From Asterias rubens (lineage: Eukaryota; Echinodermata; Asteroidea; Forcipulatida; Asteriidae), in contig NC_047062.1 in NCBI RefSeq assembly GCF_902459465.1, positions 18,359,994-18,423,993 on the forward strand: a DNA stretch of 64,000 bases. Reading direction: 5' to 3'. Under the pieces are notes generated by a model that was given only the letters and a program-made list of their open reading frames with translations, was not told where the DNA came from and ran no database searches. A program made the position numbers and the translations under genes. This document shows, in pieces, positions 23,287 to 35,900 of the stretch; the stretch's first letter is position 1, and every line of letters starts with the position of its first letter.

Positions 23287-26212
23287 TTTAAGCACCACTG
23301 AACTGTAGAAGCAGCAGAGTTGCGCAAACATGTGTGCCAGTTGGTGTGGCCAACTACTATCTAGAAAGTGAAGCGACTTAATGATCTAAGTATTAATGGA
23401 AGGAAAGCATTTTATTAAGTTAAATCATGTTAATGTTTCATTGATAGTCTGTTTTACCAAAGTCCTGCCTTACATGATTGACAAACTAAAAAGATTGTTT
23501 TTTTTTTTAAAGTCCGAAGCCAAAAACAAACTAAAGATTTTTTTTCAAAGTCCAAAACATAAGTCGAAAGGATTCTGTTGCCCGTTAAAATGTTTGATGA
23601 ATCTGTATCAAGTGTACCATCGGACGTCTCCCCCTGTTCGGGCAAACCCGTCGCTAAGTTCTTGGAGTCAAGTTTCAAGTTTGAATTTTGGTTGAAGTGT
23701 AAAAGGACGTTTCCACTCCGTCACCGATTGAGTCCTGTACCATCAGAATAACGAAGACTTCAACCCAGATGATGATGCGCTGATCAGAGAAACAAGATTC
23801 CAACATGGCGGCTGAACTTGAACAATTTTGTTAATTTTTGTGACGAGCACAAACAAAACCAGAACTAAAATACGCATGTTCTTTTCAATATTAACAGCAT
23901 ACTCAGGAATGTATTGGTTTCACTTGCATTAGAAGTACATGTACTACACTTATTAATTTTGTTTCAAATCAATCATAAATTTTGGATTTGTTAAAACATC
24001 GCAACATTTTAAGTAAAATTTCAAAGTCAAAAGTGAGGTTGTACAAAAACATCAGACTTGCATCTTCATTGCATTGAGTATCATAACAGGAGATATTGTA
24101 GATGACATTGGGTTTATGGAGGATAACTAGACTGAGAAAAAAAAAACTCTTAAAAAAAACCTAACCTATCTCTAAACAAATTCTAAACTCTTAAGTACAA
24201 CAAAGTTTCAAATCCTACGGAACTACAAATTGAAAATCTAGGATCAACAACTACTCCTACTGATTAACTTCATGTAAATCTGCAAACCAACCACTGCATG
24301 CTAATGATTTCGTACCAATTATAAATTACAATTTTTTGCATAAAAATGAGTCTGACGTCGATGTCGGAAAATTAAGGTTTTATCAGTGACGATAAAATCA
24401 CTTATAATTTGGTGTATTTTCCATCTAGAAAGACACCTGTGATTCTGCAAACGGTGCATGACTAAAGTAACAAAGCGACGTCTTATTTAGAATACCTATT
24501 CCTGCCGTTTCCTTTTTGCATAATATTCATAACAAAATCAATCTAACAAGCAAATTGAGAAATAACTAATAGTTTTGAAGTTATATATTTAATAATTCTA
24601 CACTAATAATGGACTAGTGTGTATGCTCCCTTTTCCTTAAACTATTTAGCCATGTGACAAATTACTATGTTTGTTCTGAGGTTATTTAACTGAATAAGTC
24701 TACACTAATACTGCTAATACGCTAATAAACACCTAGTTTGATTTATTGTACACTTTGCTGTTGTACATGTTGAAACAATCTCATGTTTACCATAAAATAA
24801 TTAAAATAGTTGATGGACATCGCACAAAATTTGTTTTGTTTCAAAGAGATCTTAACAAACACAAAATAAATTTGTTATACTGACAAAAACTAGTAGCTTG
24901 CATTTGTTCCCAACAATTCTACGGGTTTAATATCATAAACTTGCCAACTCTTTTTAGAGTGTCTTTGTCACTTTAACAGCCTGAATAACTAAGACATCAG
25001 ATGATGATGTGCTGATCAGAAAACAAGATTCCAACATTGCGCCTGAACTTTACAAATTTTGGAGTTTTTGTAAAAAAACGCCTGAGTGTCATGTTCAGCT
25101 GGAAAAGGGTTAACTAGTTGTAAAAACTATTCTCAATTATCAATAATTAATACCCTAAATGATTGAAAACACCTACTGCAGCTAAATTACTACGTTTATG
25201 AAAAATGTATTAAAAAAGCAATGTCTATTGGTCAACATAATTTGTAAATCATTTCCTCAACTGATTGCCGTTAACATATCTACTGTAGAATCTGTCATAG
25301 AGCTGACCACTCAAAACCTACAATGAACAACCTAGTTAATTGGTCACTGAAATAGACCAATAGTTAACGTCAAAGACTGAATAACTAACATCAACCAGTT
25401 CAACAAGGGTTTTAACCAACTCGGAAATCTTAACACTATTCTAACTTACAAAGGAGTGTAAGTAAAACCTACTGTGGCTGAGAACTAAACCGGTCACAAT
25501 AACATAATGCACAACAGCATCTTTCTAAGCGACAATATTTCTTCTACAATAAAGCACCCTGTTTACTTCCTACACAATCCCAATGTCATCTTTGATATCT
25601 CCTTTTGATACAGTCAAAACTTCTTAACGCAAGTGAAACCAATGTAAAAGCCTGAGTACCTGATTGAAATGTGCATAGCCATGTTCAGAATCTTGTTTCT
25701 CCGACCCTCGCACCAACATCTGGGTAGAAGTCTCCGTCATCCATCAAGTTCAGAGGCTCCCTCAGATCAGAAGAGGATGTCCCGTGTAGAAAAGTTGCTC
25801 AAAAAGTAGACCCGTTTACACAGGAACAGTATAGAGAGACGGGTACCAACTTAGGATAACAAAATGATCAGGTAAAAAAAGTGAAAAAAAGTGCAATGGT
25901 CCTCAGTCCTTGACACTTTTTGTACAGGCCCCCAAAGACTTCAACAGGCAACCAAATTCTTTTTTTTCTTAGGTTTCGTGTTTTTGTCGGAGATCGAGAA
26001 GTTGAAATAGTTTGTCAATCATGTAAGGCAGGACACCGGTAAGACAGACTACCAGCGCCACATTAACAAGATTTTACTTTATAAAATGCTTACCCAACCA
26101 TTAAGTCTTGGATCATTAGGTCGCCACACAATCCAGATAGTAGTAGGCCACACCAACCAGCACACACGTTTGCACAACTCTGCTGCTTCTACAGTTCAGT
26201 GGTGCTTTCTAT
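23287..26212. repeat. 2.9-kb giant imperfect palindrome
   Basis: The ends are AGCACCACTGAACTGTAGAA at 23291 and its inverse TTCTACAGTTCAGTGGTGCT at 26188-26207. Arm matches continue inward: TTACATGATTGACAAACTA (23470) against TAGTTTGTCAATCATGTAA (26010), TTGGTTTCACTTGC (23914) against GCAAGTGAAACCAA (25630), and GATGACATTGGG (24101) against CCCAATGTCATC (25579). The centre lies near 24.75 kb. The arms are diverged by many substitutions and indels. No protein-coding frame or transposase remnant is visible. Confidence 0.8.
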
Positions 26213-26973
26213 AGCATTTAATGAATGGTAACCAAATAATTTAAGACACAATTTTTAAAATTATAAAAACAGCCAAGTACAACATTTACTATCCTTGAGT
26301 GAGTTGAAATGAAAGTTGTCTCTTTGTCTCTAAAATAAGATGGTTTTTTTTTCATCGGCTGATGCCAAAAAAAAACTCAGTGAAATTTAGAACGGTTAAT
26401 TATTACTGTCACAGCAATGCAAAGAAGAAAAAACAACATTTTCATATTAAGTTTGTGACAGTTTCGTAAAAGATATTGTACTTTTAATCAATTTCATTTT
26501 GAGTTTGGACAGGTGTGCATCACACTTATCCAAACATGTCAAGCCTAAGATGAATAAGTTTGGTTAAATTGATGATGTACTTGTATGTCATGAGGATTGG
26601 TCCCAACAATACAACTTTAGATGTGTTTCGCTTGCATTAATTGTCTTGGGTGCAAGTTGTACTTGGCTTCACAATCATCAAAGTATCAATATAGAACCAA
26701 AGGCACTCCCACAATTTGAGTCACAAGCAAATGTTTAAGAAATTTTTGTTTTCCTAAACCGATTTAAGATATTCCAACTCTGGGAAAATTTTAGAAAAGA
26801 AGAGTTTTTAAAGCAAGCAAAGTTTTAAAAGTAGTATGGAAAAAAACTTTTGCCAAGAGAGTTTTGAAAAAAAGTTTTACAAATTCATTCAAACATACAT
26901 CTATATGAAAAATGTATGCATTTTGTACCAAGTAATGTGAACTCGTTTCGTGGGAATGTCTCGTTAAAATGTA

Positions 26974-27364
26974 TTAAAGACACTAGACACTATGGTAATT
27001 GTCAAAGACTACACAGTTGGTGTATCTCAACATGTGCATAAAATAACAAACCTGTGAAAATTTGAGCTCAATCAATCATCAAAGTTGCGAGATATAAATA
27101 AAAGGAAAAAACACCCCTGTCGCACCATGGTCACAGAGTGTTGTGTGCTTTTAGAAGCTTGATTTTGAGACCTCAAATCCTAAATCTGAGGTATCAAAAT
27201 CAAATACCTGGAAAATTACTTCATTCTCGAAAACTACGTCACTTCAGAGGGAGCTGTTTCTCAAAATGTTTTATACTATCAACCTCTCCCAATAACTCGT
27301 TACCAAGAAAGGTTTTATGATAATAATTATTTTGAGTAATTACCAATAGTGTCCACTGCCTTTA
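26974..27364. mobile_element. MITE family A, copy 4
   Basis: Left end TTAAAGACACTAGACAC and right end GTGTCCACTGCCTTTA. It has the internal GAGACCTCA hairpin typical of the family. Confidence 0.85.
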
Positions 27365-27810
27365 TTTAAGAAAATTAATTAAAATACACAAATATCATGC
27401 AGTTGTGACCCAAACTACCAAAAAGGACAAACCTTTTCACAATGTCCCATTTCCTGTCCCAAAAATAACGTTTAAAGCCAAAATTAAGAATAGCTTTGAC
27501 AACAATTTATTTGCTTGTGTGGCCAACACAAAGAATGATGAGCGAAATGTTTTCATGTAATGATTTGTCTTCTTCTTTTTGTCAAGTTGGATCACAGATG
27601 CAGTTAAAATGCACAATCATGAAGTCTATGAACAATTCACAACGCATGATTCAAGATTTATCATTGTGTTTTTCAACAAATACCCAAGGTGGGAAGGGGG
27701 GCAGATGTAAAATGACAGGTTCCCATTTCTGACATACAGCCGCAAAGGTTTACAGTAACCTTACCTCACAGAGGAAGGGTCAGAGGTCACATGGCAGGTG
27801 GATTAATTTA

Positions 27811-28053
27811 GGGTGCGTTCGTTAAGCTTCCCTGGGTCGATCCCGGTCTGCCCCGGTACGTTCGAATAGCTTTGACGGGGCTCACCCTGGTCAGTCCCCA
27901 GTGCCCTGCTTATGGAATGGGTCACTTGGGGGCGACCCGAGGTGCATGCCGTCACCACGAGAGGACGTGTGTGTTGGTTTGATTAGCTCTTGTTAGGGGC
28001 TCACCCGAGTGAACACTGCGGGGTCGACCCAGGGAAGCTAATCGAATGCACCC
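27811..28053. mobile_element. MITE family C, copy 2 (inverted relative to copy 1)
   Basis: Ends GGGTGCGTTCG and CGAATGCACCC, with CTTCCCTGGGTCGA in both arms. The interior is the reverse complement of 14351-14609. Confidence 0.75.
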
Positions 28054-28130
28054 AATATACCAGTCATTTTCCCAGGTAGGAAGGGGCAAAGGTCATTTGT
28101 GTACATATGAACCTCAACATTGTAGTTTGC

Positions 28131-28440
28131 TGTGACCCACTCCTTAGCAGAAAGGGATAAAAGTCACGTATGATGGTAGTGGTATAACAGTAAGCCACTA
28201 AACTAAAACTTTACTAAGTTTGTTGTGACCCAATCCCTAGCAGAAAGGGATAAAAGTCACGTATGATGGTAGTGGTATGACAGTAAGCCACTAAACTAAA
28301 ACTTTACTAAGTTTGTTGTGACCCAATCCCTAGCAGAAAGGGATAAAACGCCATATGATGGTAGTGGTATAACAGTAAGCCACTAAACTAAAACTTTACT
28401 AAGTTTGCTGTGACCCAATCCCTAGCAGAAAGGGATGGAA
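28131..28440. repeat. 93-bp tandem repeat, about 3.3 copies
   Basis: Units beginning TGTGACCCAATCCCTAGC start at 28131, 28224, 28317 and 28409. They differ at only a few bases. Confidence 0.9.
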
Positions 28441-28800
28441 GGCATGCACCATGGTAGTACACTGCTAGCGAAAACATTGATAGGCTCCTAGGGCAAGGGC
28501 ACCAAGGCATTTTCTTCTTGGTAAAGGGCACCCTAGGAGGAAATTGCAAATTTGTACTGGAGCATTTCAAGGCAATGACCTGAGGACACGGAGGCAATCA
28601 GTCCTGGGTTCCTAGTTTGCTATGACACAAACCCCTAGCAGAAAGGGGCAGCTCGGTCACTTAAACAGGGCAAGTGCACCAAGGCGTTTTCTCCTTGGTA
28701 AAGGGCACCTCTATGGAATATATGCAAGAACATTTCAAGGGGCACCCAGGCAATGACAAGGGGCAACGTTGCCTCTGTAATGCATCAGGCGTGTCGTAAC
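28441..28800. mobile_element. Interspersed repeat with GGGCACCAAGGC motif
   Basis: Two tandem degenerate copies of a segment with CCAAGGCATTTTCTTCTTGG and AAAGGGCACC, then CATTTCAAGG and GGCAATGAC. Similar text occurs at about 42960-43080 and 55200-55320, so it is a dispersed family, probably SINE-like. No coding. Confidence 0.55.
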
Positions 28801-29165
28801 AACAGTATCGAGGATGACATTTGTGCAATGACCAACTCTCAGGAAAAAGAGAATTTAAGTCTTGTCATGACCCATAAGTTACAAAGTATGCCATGATCCT
28901 AACTTGAAACTAGCTATACAGCATGAGTTAACACAAACTAATGTAAGCAACACTGACAGTTTAAAAACACCTTTATCACAGTCCGGCCATTTTGTCTGGT
29001 TCCCGTGTATTGATCAAAACCCGCTCGAAACTCTCAAAGTTTGAAAAAAGGAACCAGACTAAATTTTTATGTCAAGCCTCATTTTGTTTCTTGAGACAAT
29101 CCTGATGGCACTGTGAGTAATAAAGAATCCTGATCTTATTTAAGTACCCATACTGGGATGGATGC

Positions 29166-29997
29166 TCGGCCTCCTCATCAGTAAGACGTCTCTCTGGCAT
29201 CAGGTGGTCGTCGTCGTTGTCGTCGACGTCGGTGGTGATTTCATCTCCTTGTTCCAGTGAGCTCTTGCCTTGAGTTCCTTTAAGTGTCAACCGATCCGAA
29301 GATGTTGATTCTCTTCAGGAGTACTCAATCTCTTGATGCCTGTCAATAAAAACAAACAATCAAAACAAAAAATTAAAAATAACTTTTACATACAAAAAAT
29401 GAACCTGTGACCCTAACCATCCTGGGGCCGATTTCACAAAGAGTTAGAAAGATGAAATAAAACAGTGAAAGTTTCAGCAAAATACATGTAGGCATACTGG
29501 TTCTACTTGCTGAGAAAACAGAAAGAAGCAAACCCTGTCACAGTAGCGATGAATCCATGCAAGTAAAGATTTCGATAAAACAAATTACAATTTTTTTTTT
29601 CCCAAACATTTGATTTAAAAAAAAATTGCCAGGGGTTTCCTTACGGGTGGCGAACCCATTGTCACTGATTTTTGCTCCTCTGTTTTCACAGTAAAATATA
29701 AAACCTCTGAAATAAAACAAACCGATTTGTATATCAAAATATTTGGAGGGGGTTAACGTTATTTTTCAAAATTTACCAAATGTCAACTTTTAATTTGAAG
29801 TGGCGCAATTTTCAATCAAACAGTTACAAAATTGGCCAGGGGTGGGGAACCCTTTGTCGCTGAATTTTTGCTCTTCTGTTTTCAGAGTTAAAAATATAAA
29901 ACCAAATATTTGGGGGTTTGTTTTTCAAAACTTACCAAATGATAAATCACCTAGTATGAAGTGGCGCATTTTTTAATTTATAAAGACAGTTAAAAAA
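29166..29997 (-). pseudogene. Gene-distal POLR1H copy: last exon and full 3' UTR, exon 3 deleted
   Basis: This partial unit has an intact final coding exon (29339-29315). It is the only copy whose 3' UTR runs past the array breakpoint (below 29166, through TACTTAAATAAGATCAGG). Upstream, the text jumps from GGGCCGATTTCACAAAG to a block matching GAAAGATTAAATAAAACTG in the full units. About 700 bp including exon 3 has been lost. It could still serve as terminal exon and 3' end for transcripts that splice into it. Confidence 0.7.
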
Positions 29998-32900
29998 TCG
30001 GCCTCCTCATCAGTAAGACATCTCTCTGGCATCAGGTGGTCGTCGTCGTTGTCGTCAACGTCGGTGGTGATTTCATCTCCTTGTTCCAGTGAGCTCTTGC
30101 CTTGAGTTCCTTTAAGTGTAGACCGATCCGAAGATGTTGATTTTCTTCAGGAGTACTCAATCTCTTGATGCCTGTAAATAAATAAATAAATAAAATAAAA
30201 TAAAAGAACCTTTGAACCTAACCATCCTGGGGTCGATTTTACAAAAGTTAGGACTGGTCCTAACTTAGGACCAGTCCCAGGAGACTTAAAAACTTAAGGC
30301 TAGTCCTAAGTTAGACGAGTAACTTGTCCTAACTTGAGATAAGACTAGTCTTAACTCTTTGTAAAAACCACCGCAGATCCTTCAAGATCCAATTGCATGT
30401 TTTGTTTGTTTCTGTTTTGCCGATTGCTGCACTTGTAACCATATTGTGCTTTACACACATGTAATGTAAACAGTGAACTTCTGCTTGTACTAATCCGCCT
30501 ATAGCAATGAAATCCGTCATTCAGTGACGCTCGTGGCTCTTCAACAATTTTACCCCTGATCACTAGGCCATTTATTTCATAAATGTTTGTTGTCACGTAC
30601 TCGCAATGAATAACTCGCAACAGTTGAACTGTGTTCAACCCCTTCGCTAACTAAACAGGGCTGTGTCACCGAAATTCCCTTTGCATTTGCAGGAAGTATG
30701 AACCAGGCTTTAGTAGTGATTGACTTACTTGCATGATGGGCAGAAATTGAAGACGGTTTGTCCTTCATCAGACGATCGTGTTTGTCTGGTGTGGAAATGA
30801 AGTCCATCGTGACCGCACTTGGCACATGCCCTGTCAATCTGAAACCAGACCAGATACAAAAATGAAATTAAGTAGTGATGAAAAATTACCAAGCATTGAA
30901 AAACAAATTTGTGATTTCACTCCTAAAAGGTAGGGCCATAAGTTTGTTTTTTTTGTCAATGATTAATGGACAAAATATAGAAAGATTAAATAAAACTGTG
31001 AAAGTTTCAACAAAATAGGTCTACTGGTTTTACTTGCTGAGAAAACAGAAAGAAGCAAACCCTGTCACAGTAGCGACGAATCCATTCGAGGTAAAGATTT
31101 CGATACATCAACAAATTATGCAAGTTTTTTTTCTCCAAACAATTGATTTCAAAAAAATTGGCCAGGGGTTTCCTTACGGGTGGCGAACCCATTGTCACTG
31201 ATTTTTGCTCCTCTGTTTTCACAGTAAAATATAAAACCTCTGAAATAAAACAAACCTATTTGTATATCAAAATATTTGGAGGGGGTTAACGTTATTTTTC
31301 AAAGTTTACTAAATGTCAACTTTTAATTTGAAGTGGCGCAATTTTCAATCAAACAGTTAAAAAATTGGCCAGGGGTGGGGAACCCTTTGTCACTGAATTT
31401 TTGCTCTTCTGTTTTCAGAGTTAAAAATATACAACCAAATATTTGGGGGTTTGTTTTTCAAAACTTACCAAATGAATCACCTAGTATGAAGTGGCGCATT
31501 TTTCAATTTATAAAGACAGTTAAAAAATCGGCCTCCTCATCAGTAAGACATCTCTCTGGCATCAGGTGGTCGTCGTCGTTGTCGTCGACGTCGGTGGTGA
31601 TTTCATCTCCTTGTTCCAGTGAGCTCTTGCCTTGAGTTCCTTTAAGTGTAGACCGATCCGAAGATGTTGATTTTCTTCAGGAGTACTCAATCTCTTGATG
31701 CCTGTAAATAAATAAATAAATAAAAAAAAATAAAAGAACCTTTGAACCTAACCATCCTGGGGTCGATTTCACAAAAGTTAGGACTGGTCCTAACTTAGGA
31801 CCAGTCCCAGGAGACTTAAAAACTTAAGGCTAGTCCTAAGTTAGACGAGTAACTTGTCCTAACTTGAGATAAGACTAGTCTTAACTCTTTGTAAAATCCA
31901 CCGCAGATCCTTCAAGATCCAATTGCATGTTTTGTTTGTTTCTGTTTTGCCGATTGCTGCACTTGTAACCATATTGTGCTTTACACACATGTCATGTAAA
32001 CAGTGAACTTCTGCTTGTACTAATCCGCCTATAGCAATGATATCCGTCATTCAGTGACGCTCGTGGCTCTTCAACAATTTTACCCCTGATCACTAGGCCA
32101 TTTATTTCATAAATGTTTGTTGTCACGTACTCGCAATGAATAACTCGCAACAGTTGAACTGTGTTCAACCCCTTCGCTAACTAAACAGGGCTGTGTCACC
32201 GAAATTCCCTTTGCATTTGCAGGAAGTATGAACCAGGCTTTAGTAGTGATTGACTTACTTGCATGATGGGCAGAAATTGAAGACGGTTTGTCCTTCATCA
32301 GACGATCGTGTTTGTCTGGTGTGGAAATGAAGTCCATCGTGACCGCACTTGGCACATGCCCTGTCAATCTGAAACCAGACCAGATACAAAAATGAAATTA
32401 AGTAGTGATGAAAAATTACCAAGCATTGAAAAACAAATTTTGTGATTTCACTCCTAAAAGGTAGGGCCATAAGTTTGTTTTTTTTTGTCAATGATTAATG
32501 GACAAAATATAGAAAGATTAAATAAAACTGTGAAAGTTTCAACAAAATAGGTCTACTGGTTTTACTTGCTGAGAAAACAGAAAGAAGCAAACCCTGTCAC
32601 AGTAGCGACGAATCCATTCGAGGTAAAGATTTCGATACATCAACAAATTATGCAAGTTTTTTTTCTCCAAACAATTGATTTCAAAAAAATTGGCCAGGGG
32701 TTTCCTTACGGGTGGCGAACCCATTGTCACTGATTTTTGCTCCTCTGTTTTCACAGTAAAATATAAAACCTCTGAAATAAAACAAACCTATTTGTATATC
32801 AAAATATTTGGAGGGGGTTAACGTTATTTTTCAAAGTTTACTAAATGTCAACTTTTAATTTGAAGTGGCGCAATTTTCAATCAAACAGTTAAAAAATTGG

Positions 32901-35900
32901 CCAGGGGTGGGGAACCCTTTGTCACTGAATTTTTGCTCTTCTGTTTTCAGAGTTAAAAATATACAACCAAATATTTGGGGGTTTGTTTTTCAAAACTTAC
33001 CAAATGAATCACCTAGTATGAAGTGGCGCATTTTCAATTTATAAAGACAGTTAAAAAATCGGCCTCCTCATCAGTAAGACATCTCTCTGGCATCAGGTGG
33101 TCGTCGTCGTTGTCGTCGACGTCGGTGGTGATTTCATCTCCTTGTTCCAGTGAGCTCTTGCCTTGAGTTCCTTTAAGTGTAGACCGATCCGAAGATGTTG
33201 ATTTTCTTCAGGAGTACTCAATCTCTTGATGCCTGTAAATAAATAAATAAATAAAAAAAAATAAAAGAACCTTTGAACCTAACCATCCTGGGGTCGATTT
33301 CACAAAAGTTAGGACTGGTCCTAACTTAGGACCAGTCCCAGGAGACTTAAAAACTTAAGGCTAGTCCTAAGTTAGACGAGTAACTTGTCCTAACTTGAGA
33401 TAAGACTAGTCTTAACTCTTTGTAAAATCCACCGCAGATCCTTCAAGATCCAATTGCATGTTTTGTTTGTTTCTGTTTTGCCGATTGCTGCACTTGTAAC
33501 CATATTGTGCTTTACACACATGTCATGTAAACAGTGAACTTCTGCTTGTACTAATCCGCCTATAGCAATGATATCCGTCATTCAGTGACGCTCGTGGCTC
33601 TTCAACAATTTTACCCCTGATCACTAGGCCATTTATTTCATAAATGTTTGTTGTCACGTACTCGCAATGAATAACTCGCAACAGTTGAACTGTGTTCAAC
33701 CCCTTCGCTAACTAAACAGGGCTGTGTCACCGAAATTCCCTTTGCATTTGCAGGAAGTATGAACCAGGCTTTAGTAGTGATTGACTTACTTGCATGATGG
33801 GCAGAAATTGAAGACGGTTTGTCCTTCATCAGACGATCGTGTTTGTCTGGTGTGGAAATGAAGTCCATCGTGACCGCACTTGGCACATGCCCTGTCAATC
33901 TGAAACCAGACCAGATACAAAAATGAAATTAAGTAGTGATGAAAAATTACCAAGCATTGAAAAACAAATTTGTGATTTCACTCCTAAAAGGTAGGGCCAT
34001 AAGTTTGTTTTTTTTGTCAATGATTAATGGACAAAATATAGAAAGATTAAATAAAACTGTGAAAGTTTCAACAAAATAGGTCTACTGGTTTTACTTGCTG
34101 AGAAAACAGAAAGAAGCAAACCCTGTCACAGTAGCGACGAATCCATTCGAGGTAAAGATTTCGATACATCAACAAATTATGCAAGTTTTTTTTCTCCAAA
34201 CAATTTATTTCAAAAAAATTGGCCAGGGGTTTCCTTACGGGTGGCGAACCCATTGTCACTGATTTTTGCTCCTCTGTTTTCACAGTAAAATATAAAACCT
34301 CTGAAATAAAACAAACCTATTTGTATATCAAAATATTTGGAGGGGGTTAACGTTATTTTTCAAAGTTTACTAAATGTCAACTTTTAATTTGAAGTGGCGC
34401 AATTTTCAATCAAACAGTTAAAAAATTGGCCAGGGGTGGGGAACCCTTTGTCACTGAATTTTTGCTCTTCTGTTTTCAGAGTTAAAAATATACAACCAAA
34501 TATTTGGGGGTTTGTTTTTCAAAACTTACCAAATGAATCACCTAGTATGAAGTGGCGCATTTTTCAATTTATAAAGACAGTTAAAAAATCGGCCTCCTAA
34601 TCAGTAAGACATCTCTCTGGCATCAGGTGGTCGTCGTCGTTGTCGTCGACGTCGGTGGTGATTTCATCTCCTTGTTCCAGTGAGCTCTTGCCTTGAGTTC
34701 CTTTAAGTGTAGACCGATCCGAAGATGTTGATTTTCTTCAGGAGTACTCAATCTCTTGATGCCTGTAAATAAATAAATAAAATAAAATAAAAGAACCTTT
34801 GAACCTAACCATCCTAGGGTCGATTTCACAAAAGTTAGGACTGGTCCTAACTTAGGACCAGTCCCAGGAGACTTAAAAACTTAAGGCTAGTCCTAAGTTA
34901 GACGAGTAACTTGTCCTAACTTGAGATAAGACTAGTCTTAACTCTTTGTAAAACCCACCGCAGATCCTTCAAGATCCAATTGCATGTTTTGTTTGTTTCT
35001 GTTTTGCCGATTGCTGCACTTGTAACCATATTGTGCTTTACACACATGTCATGTAAACAGTGAACTTCTGCTTGTACTAATCCGCCTATAGCAATGAAAT
35101 CCGTCATTCAGTGACGCTCGTGGCTCTTCAACAATTTTACCCCTGATCACTAGGCCATTTATTTCATAAATGTTTGTTATCACGTACTCGCAATGAATAA
35201 CTCGCAACAGTTGAACTGTGTTCAACCCCTTCGCTAACTAAACAGGGCTGTGTCACTGAAATTCACTTTGCATTTGCAGGAAGTATGAACCAGGCTTTAG
35301 TAGTGATTGATTTACTTGCATGATGGGCAGAAATTGAAGACGGTTTGTCCTTCATCAGACGATCGTGTTTGTCTGGTGTGGAAATGAAGTCCATCGTGAC
35401 CGCACTTGGCACATGCCCTGTCAATCTGAAACCAGACCAGATACAAAAATGAAATTAAGTAGTGATGAAAAATAACCAAGCATTGAAAAAACAAATTTGT
35501 TTTTTCACGCCTAAAAGGTAGGGCCGTAAGTTTGTTTTTTGTCAATGATTAATGGACAAAATATAGAAAGATTAAATAAAACTGTGAAAGTTTCAGCAAA
35601 CTAGGTCTACTGGTTTTACTTGCTGAGAAAACAGAAAGAAGCAAACCCTGTCACAGTAGCGATGAATCCATTCGAGGTAAAGATTTCGATACATCAACAA
35701 ATTATGCAAGTTTTTTTTCTCCAAACAATTGATTTCAAAAAAATTGGCCAGGGGTTTCCTTATGGGTGGCGAACCCATTGTCTCTGATTTTTGCTCCTGT
35801 TTTCACAGGTAAAATATAAAACCTCTGAAATAAAACAAACCTATTTGTATATCAAAATATTTGGAGGGGCTGAAGTTATTTTTCAAAATTTACCAAATGT

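Noticed and set aside
29338..30200. Possible coding of the acidic [13 protein letters not shown] frame
   Set aside because: It lies after the in-frame TGA of the POLR1H last exon (KHQEIEYS then stop) in another frame, so it is 3' UTR.
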